Source of the DNA: Paludibaculum sp.
GTDB taxonomy: Bacteria; Acidobacteriota; Terriglobia; Bryobacterales; Bryobacteraceae
Length of the DNA stretch: 64,000 nucleotides
Assembly: GCA_029973955.1 (NCBI GenBank)
Contig: JARKQJ010000145.1
Span: 1 to 64,000 of the forward strand
Reading direction: 5' to 3'
Both the position numbers and the translations under genes were made by a program. Below the pieces are notes generated by a model. The model was given only the letters and a program-made list of their open reading frames with translations, was not told where the DNA came from and did no database searches. This document shows positions 27,331-35,687 of this stretch, piece after piece (position 1 is the first letter of the stretch; the number at the start of each line of letters is the position of its first letter).

Positions 27331-28183
27331 GCAGCCATTCCTCCTGTTCGCGGAGCAGAGTGAGGGCGTTGGAGATGGGGATGGTTTGGAAACGGACCTT
27401 GTCGCGCGGGCGGAGCTGGCCAAGGCGCCAGAGGTCGGCGGAGATGACGTTGGCGAGCTTGGGGTACCCGCCGGTGGTGCCGTGCTCGACGAAGAGGATA
27501 ATGGGCTCGCCGCTGGGCGGGATTTGAATGGCTCCGGGGGAGGCCCCTTCGGTGAGGAGTTCGCGGGTGGACTCGAAGGTGGGGCCGGCGAGGCGGAGGC
27601 CCATGCGGTTGGAGTCTTCTTTGACAGTGTAGGTGCGGTGGTCGAGAGGTTGGCAGAACCAGCCGGCCTGGGGACCGGCGGTGACCCGGATGGGGCCGGT
27701 GTTCTGCCACGGCCATTCGATGAGGCGATCCAGCGGAGGGCGTGGGGGTTCCGGTCCGATGGTAAGGGAATCGCCGCGGTGGAGACGGCCGCCGCCGAGA
27801 CCGGTGAGCAGATGGACGGAAGCGCTGCCGAGGGTGAGCGGCGCGGCGATGCCGCCGCGGATGCAGAGATAGCAGCGGGCACCGGTGCGGGTGGGGCCGA
27901 GTTTGATGATTTCGCCGGCGTGGACGGAGATGGCGCGCCAGGTTTCCCTGCCGAAGTCAGAGCCGGTCAGGGCGATGAGGGCGTCCTGGTGGAATTGAAA
28001 CTCGCCGCCCTGGATGGTCATTTCGAGCGCGGGTGTGTTTTCGGGGTTGCCGAGGAGCAGGTTGCCGGTGCGGAGGGCGAGCGCATCGGCGGCGCCGGAG
28101 GCGGAGACGCCGAGGTGGGCGTAGCCCGGGCGGCCGAGATCCTGGACGGTGGTGAGGAGTCCTGGGGAGAGGACGGTGATCAC
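27314..28183 (-). CDS. pxpC: 5-oxoprolinase subunit C (biotin-dependent carboxyltransferase-like, KipA family)
   Basis: A 289-residue cyclophilin-like protein with the family start [30 protein letters not shown] (read in two pieces), [25 protein letters not shown] and the later SNRMGLRL and [19 protein letters not shown]. It works with PxpB to handle the phosphorylated intermediate in ATP-dependent 5-oxoproline cleavage. It is ATGA-linked to pxpB upstream, and overlaps the MFS gene downstream by 17 bases. The length fits the usual 290-330. Confidence 0.94.
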   Translation of the reverse strand: MITVLSPGLLTTVQDLGRPGYAHLGVSASGAADALALRTGNLLLGNPENTPALEMTIQGGEFQFHQDALIALTGSDFGRETWRAISVHAGEIIKLGPTRTGARCYLCIRGGIAAPLTLGSASVHLLTGLGGGRLHRGDSLTIGPEPPRPPLDRLIEWPWQNTGPIRVTAGPQAGWFCQPLDHRTYTVKEDSNRMGLRLAGPTFESTRELLTEGASPGAIQIPPSGEPIILFVEHGTTGGYPKLANVISADLWRLGQLRPRDKVRFQTIPISNALTLLREQEEWLRALVS

Positions 28184-28821
28184 GCAGGCACCTCGACGAA
28201 ACGAACCCGATCGCCCATTGCGAGCAGTGTGGGCGGCTGGCGATTGGGGTCGAAAAGGGTCAGGTGCGTGCGGCCGATGAGGCGCCAGCCGCCGGGGGAG
28301 GCGAGCGGGTAGATGCCGGTTTGGCGTCCGCCGATGGCGACACTGCCGGCCTCGACACGATGGCGCGGAGAGGAGAGGCGTGGGGTGAAGAGGGCTTCAG
28401 GAAGGCCGCCGAGATAGGCGAAACCTGGGGAGAAGCCGAGGAAATAGACCAGATATTCAGCATTGGCGTGGAGTTCTACGACGCGATCCGGGGAGAGGCC
28501 GCAGTGGGCGGCGACGTCGGCGAGGTCAGGGCCAAAGTCGCCGCCATAGCGGGTTGGAATCTCGATGAGGCGTGATTCTGACGGTTCGGTTTGAGCCGCG
28601 GCGGCGCGGGCGGCGGTTTCGATCTGCTCGTAACTGGCTTGGAGGGGGTGGAAGGAGACGAGGACGGAGGCGTAGGCGGGGTGCAGGTTGCGCACTCCAA
28701 TGCATTGGAAGGATTCGAGAAAAGCGCGGACGCGGCGATGGATGGCGGGTGAGATTTCGTCCCCGAAGCGAATCAGAAGCGATGAGTCGCTGGCTCGCGT
28801 GAAGGTGATGCGGGCATCCAT
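28180..28821 (-). CDS. pxpB: 5-oxoprolinase subunit B (KipI family)
   Basis: A 213-residue protein of the KipI/allophanate hydrolase subunit 1 family: early strand [19 protein letters not shown], then [56 protein letters not shown] and [11 protein letters not shown]. It is the first gene of a likely operon pxpB-pxpC-MFS-pxpA. I start at ATG 28821; a TTG at 28836 would add five residues. Neither start has a clear Shine-Dalgarno sequence. The intergenic region to the divergent DUF669-like gene is about 90 bases and should hold both promoters. Confidence 0.93.
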   Translation of the reverse strand: MDARITFTRASDSSLLIRFGDEISPAIHRRVRAFLESFQCIGVRNLHPAYASVLVSFHPLQASYEQIETAARAAAAQTEPSESRLIEIPTRYGGDFGPDLADVAAHCGLSPDRVVELHANAEYLVYFLGFSPGFAYLGGLPEALFTPRLSSPRHRVEAGSVAIGGRQTGIYPLASPGGWRLIGRTHLTLFDPNRQPPTLLAMGDRVRFVEVPA

Positions 28822-28912
28822 AGGTTCTGCGGTCAAGTTCGCGTGAACTCAAGTTTATCTGGAGAGAACCCGGCGCGGCGGCGCACTATTAGGGCAAGGA
28901 ATAGAGTTTCCG

Positions 28913-29413
28913 ATGAAGACGCAAAGCGAACAGTGGAATCAAGGCGTGGATCTTCGGGAGTTTGACGAAGATTTCGCCCGGGCGGAGAGCCGCCAGCCCT
29001 CCGCCGAGGCGATGTACTCCGACGTCCCGGACGGAGTGTACGATACGCAGGTGGAGGACGTTGTCCTCGGGCGCACCTCCAGCACGGGCAACCCGATGAT
29101 TATCTGGAAACTGCGGATTCAAGGGCCGCAGTGTGAGGGGCGGACGCTGTCGAAGTCGCGTGTCATCACGCCGAAGACGATTCCGTTCGTGAAGGAAGAT
29201 CTGGAGCGTCTGGAGATTCAACTGGACCGGTTGTCGGACTTGAATCACCGTCTGGACGAGATGATCGACAAAACGATCCGGGTGTACAAGAAGACGAACC
29301 AGGAGCGGCGCTGGGTGGACGTCTACTTCCTGCGGGCCAGGAAAGGTCCGGAGAGCGAAGGGACGATGGAGTCCGCCTGGAGCACGGGCACGAACGACGA
29401 ACTGCCGTTTTAG
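28913..29413 (+). CDS. DUF669-like protein with an SSB-type C-terminal tail
   Basis: A 166-residue acidic protein. The core YSDVPDGVYDTQVEDVVLG...NPMIIWKLRI...GRTLSKSRVIT..FVKEDLERLEI resembles DUF669, known mostly from phage recombination or replication loci where members bind DNA. The C-terminus reads TGTNDELPF: an acidic patch followed by a Pro-Phe end, like the DDDIPF tip by which SSB proteins recruit partners. It stands alone, with no phage genes around, and overlaps the CoA-binding gene on the other strand by four bases at the stop. A domesticated single-strand DNA-binding protein is my reading; the family assignment is by eye. Confidence 0.6.
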   Translation: MKTQSEQWNQGVDLREFDEDFARAESRQPSAEAMYSDVPDGVYDTQVEDVVLGRTSSTGNPMIIWKLRIQGPQCEGRTLSKSRVITPKTIPFVKEDLERLEIQLDRLSDLNHRLDEMIDKTIRVYKKTNQERRWVDVYFLRARKGPESEGTMESAWSTGTNDELPF

Positions 29414-29817
29414 CCGCGCAACTGGGCGGCGAGGCGGCGGTGGTCGATCATGATGCAACTGCTTTCGACCACCAGGAGGCCGGCGGCGCGGGCGCGTTCG
29501 GCGGCTTCGGTGTGGGCGATCCCTTGCTGCATCCAAATGGACTTGGCGCCGATGGCGATGGCGTTTTCGACGATGGCCGGGACTGCGTTCGGATGCCGGA
29601 AGATGTTGACGCAATCCACCGGTTCCGGGATGTCGGCCAGGCAGGCGTAGCTCTTCTCGCCGAGCACCTCGGTCTCGTTCGGGTTGACAGGGATGATGCG
29701 GTAGCCCGCCTGCTGCATGTACTCGGCCACTTCGTAAGAGGGGCGGAAGCGGTTGGATGAGAGGCCGACAACGGCGATCACCCGGCTTTGCCTGAGGATG
29801 TCGAGATCTTCCGCCAT
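29410..29817 (-). CDS. CoA-binding (YccU-type) Rossmann-fold protein
   Basis: A 135-residue CoA_binding_2 domain protein. The Rossmann start VIAVVGLSSNRFRPSYEVAEYM, the IIPVNPNETEVLG strand-loop and the terminal SIWMQQGIAHTEAAERARAAGL and VVESSCIMIDHRRL blocks match YccU-like proteins. They bind CoA or an acyl-CoA and lack the ATP-grasp of succinyl-CoA synthetase-type relatives. It follows rluB on the same strand? No: rluB lies downstream in transcription (29819 is its end, 1 base away), so this gene is transcribed after rluB in a scpA-scpB-rluB chain. Its exact role is unknown. Confidence 0.9.
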   Translation of the reverse strand: MAEDLDILRQSRVIAVVGLSSNRFRPSYEVAEYMQQAGYRIIPVNPNETEVLGEKSYACLADIPEPVDCVNIFRHPNAVPAIVENAIAIGAKSIWMQQGIAHTEAAERARAAGLLVVESSCIMIDHRRLAAQLRG

Positions 29818-29818
29818 A

Positions 29819-30547
29819 CTATTTCTCGAGCTTCAAAATCTTGCGGAAGCGCTGCACTTCTCTCTCGTCGAGATGCCGCCATGCGCCGGGGGGCAGTCCG
29901 GTGAGGGGCAGGAAGCCGATGCGGACGCGGCGTAGTTTCTCCACCAGGCGGCCGCAGTGCTTGAACATGATGCGGATCTGGTTTTGGCGGCCTTCAGTGA
30001 GCTTGATCTCGTACCAGGGGTTGATGGCCTTCTTGATGAGTTTGATCTGGGCGGGGGCGGTGCGGCGGCCGTGCAGGGAGATGCCATTGCGGAACTCCTC
30101 TTCCTGTTCCGCCGTGAGCAGGCCGTTGGCTTTGACGACGTAGACCTTCTCGATGTGGCCCGCGGGGGAGGTGATGCGATTGGCGAACTCGCCGTCAGTG
30201 GTGAGCAGGAGCAGGCCCTCGCTGTGGTAGTCCAGGCGGCCGATGGGGAAGACCCGCTCTTTCAATCCCTTGAGGAGGTGCTTGACGGTCTTGCGGCCCT
30301 GGGGATCACTGAGCGTGGTAACGACTTCGCGCGGCTTGTTGAGCGCGATGTAGACGTTGTGCTTCGGTTGGCGCAGGAGCGTGCCGTCCACTTTGATGTG
30401 ATCGCGCTCGACGTCGGCCTTGGAACCGAGTTCCGTGATGGTCTGGCCGTTGACGGTGACGCGGCCGGCGAGAATGTACTCTTCGGCCTTGCGGCGGCTG
30501 GCAATGCCTGCCTGGGCCAGAATCTTCTGAAGACGTTCCTCAGCCAT
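29819..30547 (-). CDS. rluB: 23S rRNA pseudouridine synthase, RluB/RsuA family
   Basis: A 242-residue pseudouridine synthase acting on large-subunit rRNA (position 2605 in E. coli numbering for RluB). An N-terminal S4 RNA-binding domain (residues 1-48: RLQKILAQAGIASRRKAEEYI) is followed by the synthase fold with the catalytic Asp106 in FPIGRLDYHSEGLLLLTTDG, then EKVYVVK and LTEGRQNQIRIM. The start ATG 30547 is fixed by the S4 domain; the frame remains open further upstream but there it is an arginine/proline-rich shadow of scpB. It overlaps scpB by eight bases (ATGGCTGA), the usual scpA-scpB-rluB order of many bacteria. Confidence 0.95.
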   Translation of the reverse strand: MAEERLQKILAQAGIASRRKAEEYILAGRVTVNGQTITELGSKADVERDHIKVDGTLLRQPKHNVYIALNKPREVVTTLSDPQGRKTVKHLLKGLKERVFPIGRLDYHSEGLLLLTTDGEFANRITSPAGHIEKVYVVKANGLLTAEQEEEFRNGISLHGRRTAPAQIKLIKKAINPWYEIKLTEGRQNQIRIMFKHCGRLVEKLRRVRIGFLPLTGLPPGAWRHLDEREVQRFRKILKLEK

Positions 30548-31535
30548 TGGTGTTCTCGGGAGGCGCCGGGTCCGGAGCGGGTTCGGCGGCTGGTTCGGAG
30601 GTTGGTTCGGAGGTTGGGTCGGAGGTTGGTTCGGGCGGGGTATCCGGCTGAGTCTCGGGGGACGACTCATCGGCCAGGATCTCGCGGACGATCTCGGCAC
30701 TGGTCTGTTCCTGCTCGGCCGCCTCGGGCTCGGCCGGCGTTTCCGGCGCGCCCGGGCCTTCAAACTCTTCGTCGGCGATCGACTGGCGGCTGATCTCCTC
30801 AAACTCCTTCAGGCTGGGCAGTTCGTTGAGGTCCCTGAGGCCGAACTGCGTGAGGAAATCCTTGGTGGTCTTGTAGAGCATCGGCTTGCCGATGACGTTC
30901 TTACGGCCCGCGGTGGTGATGAGCTTGCGGTCTATGAGCGTCTTCACCACGCCACCGCCCTGCACGCCGCGGATCTCGAGGATCTCCGGCATGGTGATGG
31001 GCTGCTTGTAGGCAATGACGGCCAGCGTTTCCAGTGCGGCCTGGCTGAGTTTCAGCGGCTGCTTGAGGTTCTTGACGAAGCTGCGCAGCACCTCATGGTG
31101 TTCCGGCTTGGTGGCCATCTGGTAGCCGCCGGCCACTTCGCGGATGAAGATGCCGCGATCGGCCTGATTGGTCTCTTCCGCCAATTGGCGGAGGACGGGT
31201 TCGACCTCCTCGATGGGCCGGTCCAGCGCTTGCGCGATCTGCGCGACGGGCATCGGTTCGTTCAGAACGTATACGATCGCTTCGAGCACGGCCTTGAGGT
31301 CGGCGGCCTGGCTGTCGACTTCGGGTGCGGGCTGGGACTGTTCGCCCAGCAACTGTTCGGCGGAGAGTTCTTCGGCGTCCGGTTCGGGTTGCTCTGGTTC
31401 GGGTTCTCCGGCAGCCTCCGGTTCGACTTCAGGCTCGGCGGGATGAGCTTCGGCCGTGGCTCCGGCGCCGGTTTCCTCCGGCAAAAGCTCTCCTTCGGGC
31501 TGCCCGGCGGCAGCCAGTTTCTCTTGTTCTTCCAT
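30540..31535 (-). CDS. scpB: Chromosome segregation and condensation protein ScpB with long acidic N- and C-terminal tails
   Basis: A 331-residue kleisin-associated winged-helix protein of the SMC-ScpA-ScpB condensin. The conserved core is residues about 78-245 (LKAVLEAIVYVLNEPMPVAQ, FIREVAGGYQMATK, LSQAALETLAVIAYKQPITM, VQGGGVVKTLIDRKLI, GKPMLYKTTKDFLTQFG). Both flanks are Glu/Pro/Ala-rich and probably disordered: residues 1-75, and 255-331 with the PTSE-type repeat. Usual ScpB is 180-220 residues, so over 100 residues are extra. It starts three bases after the scpA TAA at ATG 31535, with a GTG directly before it as an alternative. Confidence 0.95.
   Translation of the reverse strand: MEEQEKLAAAGQPEGELLPEETGAGATAEAHPAEPEVEPEAAGEPEPEQPEPDAEELSAEQLLGEQSQPAPEVDSQAADLKAVLEAIVYVLNEPMPVAQIAQALDRPIEEVEPVLRQLAEETNQADRGIFIREVAGGYQMATKPEHHEVLRSFVKNLKQPLKLSQAALETLAVIAYKQPITMPEILEIRGVQGGGVVKTLIDRKLITTAGRKNVIGKPMLYKTTKDFLTQFGLRDLNELPSLKEFEEISRQSIADEEFEGPGAPETPAEPEAAEQEQTSAEIVREILADESSPETQPDTPPEPTSDPTSEPTSEPAAEPAPDPAPPENTNG
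30580..30639. repeat. 12-bp tandem repeat coding for a 4-residue repeat in ScpB
   Basis: Five units with consensus GGTTCGGAGGTT on the + strand (two exact, at 30592-30603 and 30604-30615; three with one to four changes). On the coding strand they give the Glu-Pro-Thr-Ser-type repeat near the ScpB C-terminus. Because the unit is a multiple of three, copy number can change without frameshift, so tail length may vary between strains. Confidence 0.8.
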
Positions 31536-31538
31536 CAC

Positions 31539-32315
31539 TTAACTTTTGTACTCTTCCTCGATCCGCAGGATGGACTCTTCATTCACCTGCATCTCGTCAA
31601 AGCCCTTGTCGCGCTTCACCTGGATTTCGCCGAAGCTCTCAGACTGGGTGAGGCGGATGGCCTGCTGTTTCACCATCTCCAGCACGGCCAGGAACAGGCA
31701 GATCATCGCACGGCGGGAGCGCTGCCGCTCAAACAACGGCACCAGGCCCACGGCCTTACCGGCGGGCAGTTCCTTCAGGGTATTCTTCAGGAACAGGATC
31801 ATGTCCGGGACGGAGACTTCTTCCTTGTTGACCTCGTACAGCGGCCGGCTCTTGGCGCGCTCCAGTACCTGCTCGAAGGTCTTCACCAGGTCGAACAGAG
31901 TGACAGCGAGACCCGGGCCTTCCTCGTCGTTCACGAACTGTTGAATCTGCGGGTTGGACCAGATGGCCTCTTCGATCATGCGCTTTTCCTGCAGCATGGC
32001 CGCGGCGCTCTTGAAGCGCTCGTATTCGAGCAGGCGGTCAACCAGTTCTTTGCGCGGATCTTCTTGCGGGTCAATCTTTTCCAGCTCAGGATCGCGCGGC
32101 AGCAGCATGCGGCTCTTGATGTGGATCAGAGTGGCCGCCATGTAGACGAACTCAGCGCTGAGCTCAATGTCCAGGTCCATGGCCTTCTGGACATACTCCA
32201 GATACTGCTGGGTGATCCTGGCGATAGGGATGTCGTAGATGTTGATCTGCTGCTTGCGGATGAGGTCCAGCAGCAGGTCCAGAGGCCCCTCGTAATGGTC
32301 CAACTGTACGTTCAA
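31539..32315 (-). CDS. scpA: Chromosome segregation and condensation protein ScpA
   Basis: A 258-residue kleisin of the bacterial SMC complex. Its N-terminal SMC-head-binding part reads LDHYEGPLDLLLDLIRKQQINIYDIPI, followed by EFVYMAATLIHIKSRMLLP. The C-terminal winged helix contains MICLFLAVLEMVKQQAIRL and ends near RIEEEYKS. The start is set by the ribosome site: AAAGGAGG lies 11 bases before TTG 32315. A GTG at 32327 abuts that site and cannot be served by it. This would make ScpA a TTG-started gene. It is first in a scpA-scpB-rluB chain. Confidence 0.95.
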   Translation of the reverse strand: MNVQLDHYEGPLDLLLDLIRKQQINIYDIPIARITQQYLEYVQKAMDLDIELSAEFVYMAATLIHIKSRMLLPRDPELEKIDPQEDPRKELVDRLLEYERFKSAAAMLQEKRMIEEAIWSNPQIQQFVNDEEGPGLAVTLFDLVKTFEQVLERAKSRPLYEVNKEEVSVPDMILFLKNTLKELPAGKAVGLVPLFERQRSRRAMICLFLAVLEMVKQQAIRLTQSESFGEIQVKRDKGFDEMQVNEESILRIEEEYKS

Positions 32316-32437
32316 CGGAGAAGACACCTCCTTTCAGGATAGCAGGAAGGCCCAGAGCGACACCTCTATCGAAGGGCTTGTTTCCAGCCCCCCTGAATCA
32401 GCCAAAATAGAAGAAGTAACGCGGGAGATCCGAATCG

Positions 32438-34402
32438 ATGCAACCAGCCTGGTTTGAAAGCGTCAGCCGCCGAGCGGGGCGCAAGACCGTCTCCGCGGCC
32501 ACTGTGGCCCGGCATACGCTGGCCGAAGCGTGCAGTACCACCCTACTCCGTTCGCAGGGAGCCTTGCTTGCCCTACAGAAGCCGGAAGGTTACTGGTGCG
32601 GCGACCTTTTGGCCGACACAACTCTCGAATCCGACTACATTCTGCTGCAACTCTGGCTGCATCCGCCCACCTCGGAGGGCTGGCATCCGCCCACGTGGGA
32701 GCGGATTCAGAAGGCGGCCCAATCCATCCTGCGGCGCCAAATGCCCAACGGCGGGTTCAATATTTACCCCGGCGGACCGGCGAACATCAGCGCCAGCGTC
32801 AAGGCCTACACGGCGTTGAAACTGGCCGGCATCGACCCCGGTAGTGATGCCATGTGCCGTGCCCGCAGCCGCATCCTGCTGCTGGGCGGCATCCAGGCTG
32901 CCAACAGCTACGTCAAGATCAACCTCAGCCTGTTCGGCCTCTTCCCGCGCAAGCACGTACCCACGATTCCTCCGGAGCTCGTGCTGCTGCCCGGCGGTGT
33001 GCTATATGAGATGTCTTCCTGGACCCGCGCCATCGTGGTGCCGCTCTCGATCGTGCAGTCGCGTGGCGGCGAGCGGCCCGTGCCGCCCGGGTTCAACCTC
33101 AGCGAGATCGAAGCGCCCGGCAAGAGTTTCCGTCTGCCCCGCAAGGATAAGTTCTCTGTGCTGTTCACGGGCATTGACCGCGGCCTGAAGATCTGGCACG
33201 GGCGCGGCGATTCTAAGATCACTTCCGCGGCGGTACGCGCCGCGGAGAAGTGGATGCTCGATCACACTCGTTACTGCGACGGGCTCGGTGCCATCTATCC
33301 CTCGATGATGTACCTGATCATGGCGCTGGATGCGCTGGGTTACCCGCGGGATCATCCCGACCTGATCGACGCCATCGCTCAGTTCGACGCGCTGATGACT
33401 GACCGCGGCGGTGAGTTCTACTTCCAGCCCTGCTTCTCGCCCGTGTGGGATACCGCTTACGCCACCTTTGCGCTGGGTGAGATGGGCGAAGCGCCGGAAG
33501 ACAGGATGCGGAAAGCCGCGGACTGGCTGATCTCGCGTGAAGCTCGCCGCAAAGGTGATTGGTCCGTCAAGCGCCCGGACCTGGAGCCGTCCGGCTGGGC
33601 CTTTGAATTCGCCAACGAGCACTATCCGGACATCGACGACACGGCCATGGTGCTGCTGGCCTTGCTGCATGCGCGCGCCACCGATCCGGCGGCGCAGGAG
33701 CGCTGCGAAAAGCGCGCCGGCAACTGGCTGTTCGGCATGCAGTCGAAAGACGGCGGCTGGGCGGCATTCGATGTCGATAACGACTGGCAACTGCTGAACC
33801 GCGTGCCGTTCGCAGACCACAATGCGATGCTCGACCCGACATGCCCGGATATCACCGGCCGCGTGATCGAATCGCTCTGCCGGCGCGGCTACACCACGGA
33901 GCACCCGGCCATCCATCGCGGCGTTTCATACCTGTTGAACTCGCAGGAGCAGAACGGTAGCTGGTACGGCCGTTGGGGTGTGGACTACATCTACGGAGCG
34001 TTCCTGGCCATGCGCGGCTTGCGCCATGCGCACACGGCCGCCGCCTCGGAAGCCATCAAGAAGGGCGCGCGCTGGCTGGCCGCGGTGCAGAATCCCGATG
34101 GCGGCTGGGGTGAGAGTTGCGAAAGCTACGTCCATGATCATTTCGTGGCAGCCCCAAGCACGCCGTCACAGACCGCATGGGGCATCCTGGGGCTGCTGGC
34201 TGCTGGCGAAGTGAACCACGACGGCCTGCGGCGCGGTGTCGAGTATCTCGTCCAGACACAACAGTCGGACGGCACGTGGGCCGAGGACCTGGCCACTGGC
34301 ACAGGCTTCCCCAACGTGTTCTACATGCAGTACACGCTTTACCGGAATTACTTCCCGATGATCGCCCTGAGCCAGGCTCGCAAGGCGTTGGCGGCCCTAT
34401 AG
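32438..34402 (+). CDS. shc: Squalene-hopene cyclase
   Basis: A 654-residue membrane-associated class II triterpene cyclase that folds squalene to hopene or hopanol, the base of bacterial hopanoids. The acid motif DXDD is DIDD at residues 398-401 (YPDIDDTAMV). QW-type repeats recur, for example QKPEGYWCGDLLAD, RQMPNGGFNIYPGG, QSKDGGWAAFDVDNDW, NSQEQNGSWYGRWG, QNPDGGWGESCESY and QQSDGTWAEDLATG. Length is in the usual range (630-680). The start follows GGGAG at 9-12 bases. Divergent from scpA, with 120 bases between. No isoprenoid synthesis or hpn genes lie beside it in this window, although uppS lies at 40 kb. Confidence 0.97.
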   Translation: MQPAWFESVSRRAGRKTVSAATVARHTLAEACSTTLLRSQGALLALQKPEGYWCGDLLADTTLESDYILLQLWLHPPTSEGWHPPTWERIQKAAQSILRRQMPNGGFNIYPGGPANISASVKAYTALKLAGIDPGSDAMCRARSRILLLGGIQAANSYVKINLSLFGLFPRKHVPTIPPELVLLPGGVLYEMSSWTRAIVVPLSIVQSRGGERPVPPGFNLSEIEAPGKSFRLPRKDKFSVLFTGIDRGLKIWHGRGDSKITSAAVRAAEKWMLDHTRYCDGLGAIYPSMMYLIMALDALGYPRDHPDLIDAIAQFDALMTDRGGEFYFQPCFSPVWDTAYATFALGEMGEAPEDRMRKAADWLISREARRKGDWSVKRPDLEPSGWAFEFANEHYPDIDDTAMVLLALLHARATDPAAQERCEKRAGNWLFGMQSKDGGWAAFDVDNDWQLLNRVPFADHNAMLDPTCPDITGRVIESLCRRGYTTEHPAIHRGVSYLLNSQEQNGSWYGRWGVDYIYGAFLAMRGLRHAHTAAASEAIKKGARWLAAVQNPDGGWGESCESYVHDHFVAAPSTPSQTAWGILGLLAAGEVNHDGLRRGVEYLVQTQQSDGTWAEDLATGTGFPNVFYMQYTLYRNYFPMIALSQARKALAAL

Positions 34403-34571
34403 CACCAGGTTGGTATCCCCGCCTGGCGGAATCTGCACGAAAGTCGAGTGCTGCCTCGCGTGCGGGGAGGGTGACGCGGCAGTGGACTCCCGTCGTCGCG
34501 CGAATGCTCTGGCGCTGTTCTCCACGCTCGTGCCGGTGAGGTAGGCAGAGAGAGTAGTGCGGGCCGGTGCG
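34403..34571. other. Intergenic region between shc and the sialidase gene (convergent ends)
   Basis: About 170 bases with no supported gene. A minus-strand frame ending in a TAG at 34400 reads STFVQIPPGGDTNLVL but has no supported start or family. A short inverted repeat (CCAGG at 34407, CCTGG at about 34426) is too weak and has no T-run to call as a terminator. The region should hold the transcription ends of both convergent genes. Confidence 0.4.
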
Positions 34572-35687
34572 CTACTTGCGCGGTCCCGCTCTGCGGTCCA
34601 GTTCGGCCAGTTTCAGCCGCACGCTCATGATGTAGGGCTGCTCGCCTTCCGTCCAGTGGCCGTACGTGGTGGTGATGATGGTATCGTCCTTCAACCTTTC
34701 TACTCCCGGATAGCAGCAGTCCGAGGCTTTGTAGTTCTTCATCAGCCGAACTCGATACTGGCCTTCGGTGCTGTTCACCAGGTCGGAGTAGCGGCCCACC
34801 CACGCTACCCAGTCGCCCTTCGTCGGGCTTTCCAGCGTGGTGTCGCGGAAGGTGAGGAACAGCCTGCCGTCTTTCGAGTAGAGTCCCTGGTGCCGGTCTC
34901 CGGTCAGCGCGCCGGGCAGTTGCCGGGGCGTGGTCCAATGCTCGCCCTCGTCATCGCTGAACGTGACGAAGGAATTGAACTTGCGGCTGTTCTCCCTCAG
35001 CAGCATGGCCAGTTGCTTGCCGTCGGGCGAACGCAGGACACCCGGTTCGCACAGCTTCGCCTCAGCGTGCGTGAGCAATTGCACAGGATCGCTCCACGTC
35101 AGCCCGCCGTCGCTCGAAACCGTCTTGTAGACGACAAAGGGGCCGGTCTTGCCCTCGTTGCGCAAGAAGCGGCCGTCATCGTGGAAGAACGCCGCGTACC
35201 GGCCATCCTTCAGCCGGATCAACGAAGACATGGCCACGATGCCGCCGAAATTCCCAATCGGCTTCAGGTCACTCCAGGTGGCGCCGTTGTCCTCGGAAAC
35301 CGCCATGCGGATCGGATAGAGCCCGGAAAAGACAATCAGCCGCTTCTTGCCTTTCGCGTCCACCACGCGGTGGATGGTGGGCGTCTCCTGCGACGTGGCC
35401 CAGTTTGCCGGCACCGGCAGCCGGCCTGACCAGGTCTTGCCCCCATCCAGACTGCGCTGCAGTTGAATCGCTCCACGGCCGTGGCCTTGCGGGTAGACCG
35501 CCAGCATGGTCTTGCCGTCTTCCAGCAGCACCGTGGTGGGGTGGCCCAGGTATTGGCCGGGTTCGCGGTCCACCAGCACTTGCCGCTCCTTCTCCGCGGC
35601 CAGGTCGATCCAGGGAATCGTGTATCCGCGCGGCGGCGCACTCTGCGCCACGGCCAGCGTCGTGATGAGCCAGGTGAGAAGTTTCAT
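34572..35687 (-). CDS. Exo-alpha-sialidase-like protein (BNR/Asp-box repeats), secreted
   Basis: A 371-residue six-bladed beta-propeller with a signal peptide (MKLLTWLITTLAVAQSA). Four Asp-box motifs are visible: SLDGGKTW, SEDNGATW, SSDGGLTW and SDDEGEHW. GVLRSPDGKQLAMLLREN and the late CCYPGVERLKDD lie near the expected active-site arginines. The family includes sialidases that release sialic acid from glycoconjugates. It is the second gene of a two-gene operon with the NanE-ROK protein (stop/start ATGA), which supports a sialic acid role. An Asp-box protein with another specificity is possible. Confidence 0.85.
   Translation of the reverse strand: MKLLTWLITTLAVAQSAPPRGYTIPWIDLAAEKERQVLVDREPGQYLGHPTTVLLEDGKTMLAVYPQGHGRGAIQLQRSLDGGKTWSGRLPVPANWATSQETPTIHRVVDAKGKKRLIVFSGLYPIRMAVSEDNGATWSDLKPIGNFGGIVAMSSLIRLKDGRYAAFFHDDGRFLRNEGKTGPFVVYKTVSSDGGLTWSDPVQLLTHAEAKLCEPGVLRSPDGKQLAMLLRENSRKFNSFVTFSDDEGEHWTTPRQLPGALTGDRHQGLYSKDGRLFLTFRDTTLESPTKGDWVAWVGRYSDLVNSTEGQYRVRLMKNYKASDCCYPGVERLKDDTIITTTYGHWTEGEQPYIMSVRLKLAELDRRAGPRK

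Noticed and set aside
28913..29413. Prophage origin for the DUF669-like gene
   Set aside because: Flanking genes (pxp operon, CoA-binding, rluB, scpAB) are chromosomal and no phage gene lies nearby, so I keep it as a stand-alone gene.
34403..34571. Weak hairpin (CCAGG/CCTGG) and a minus-strand frame ending in STFVQIPPGGDTNLVL
   Set aside because: Stem too short, no T-run, and the frame has no supported start or family.
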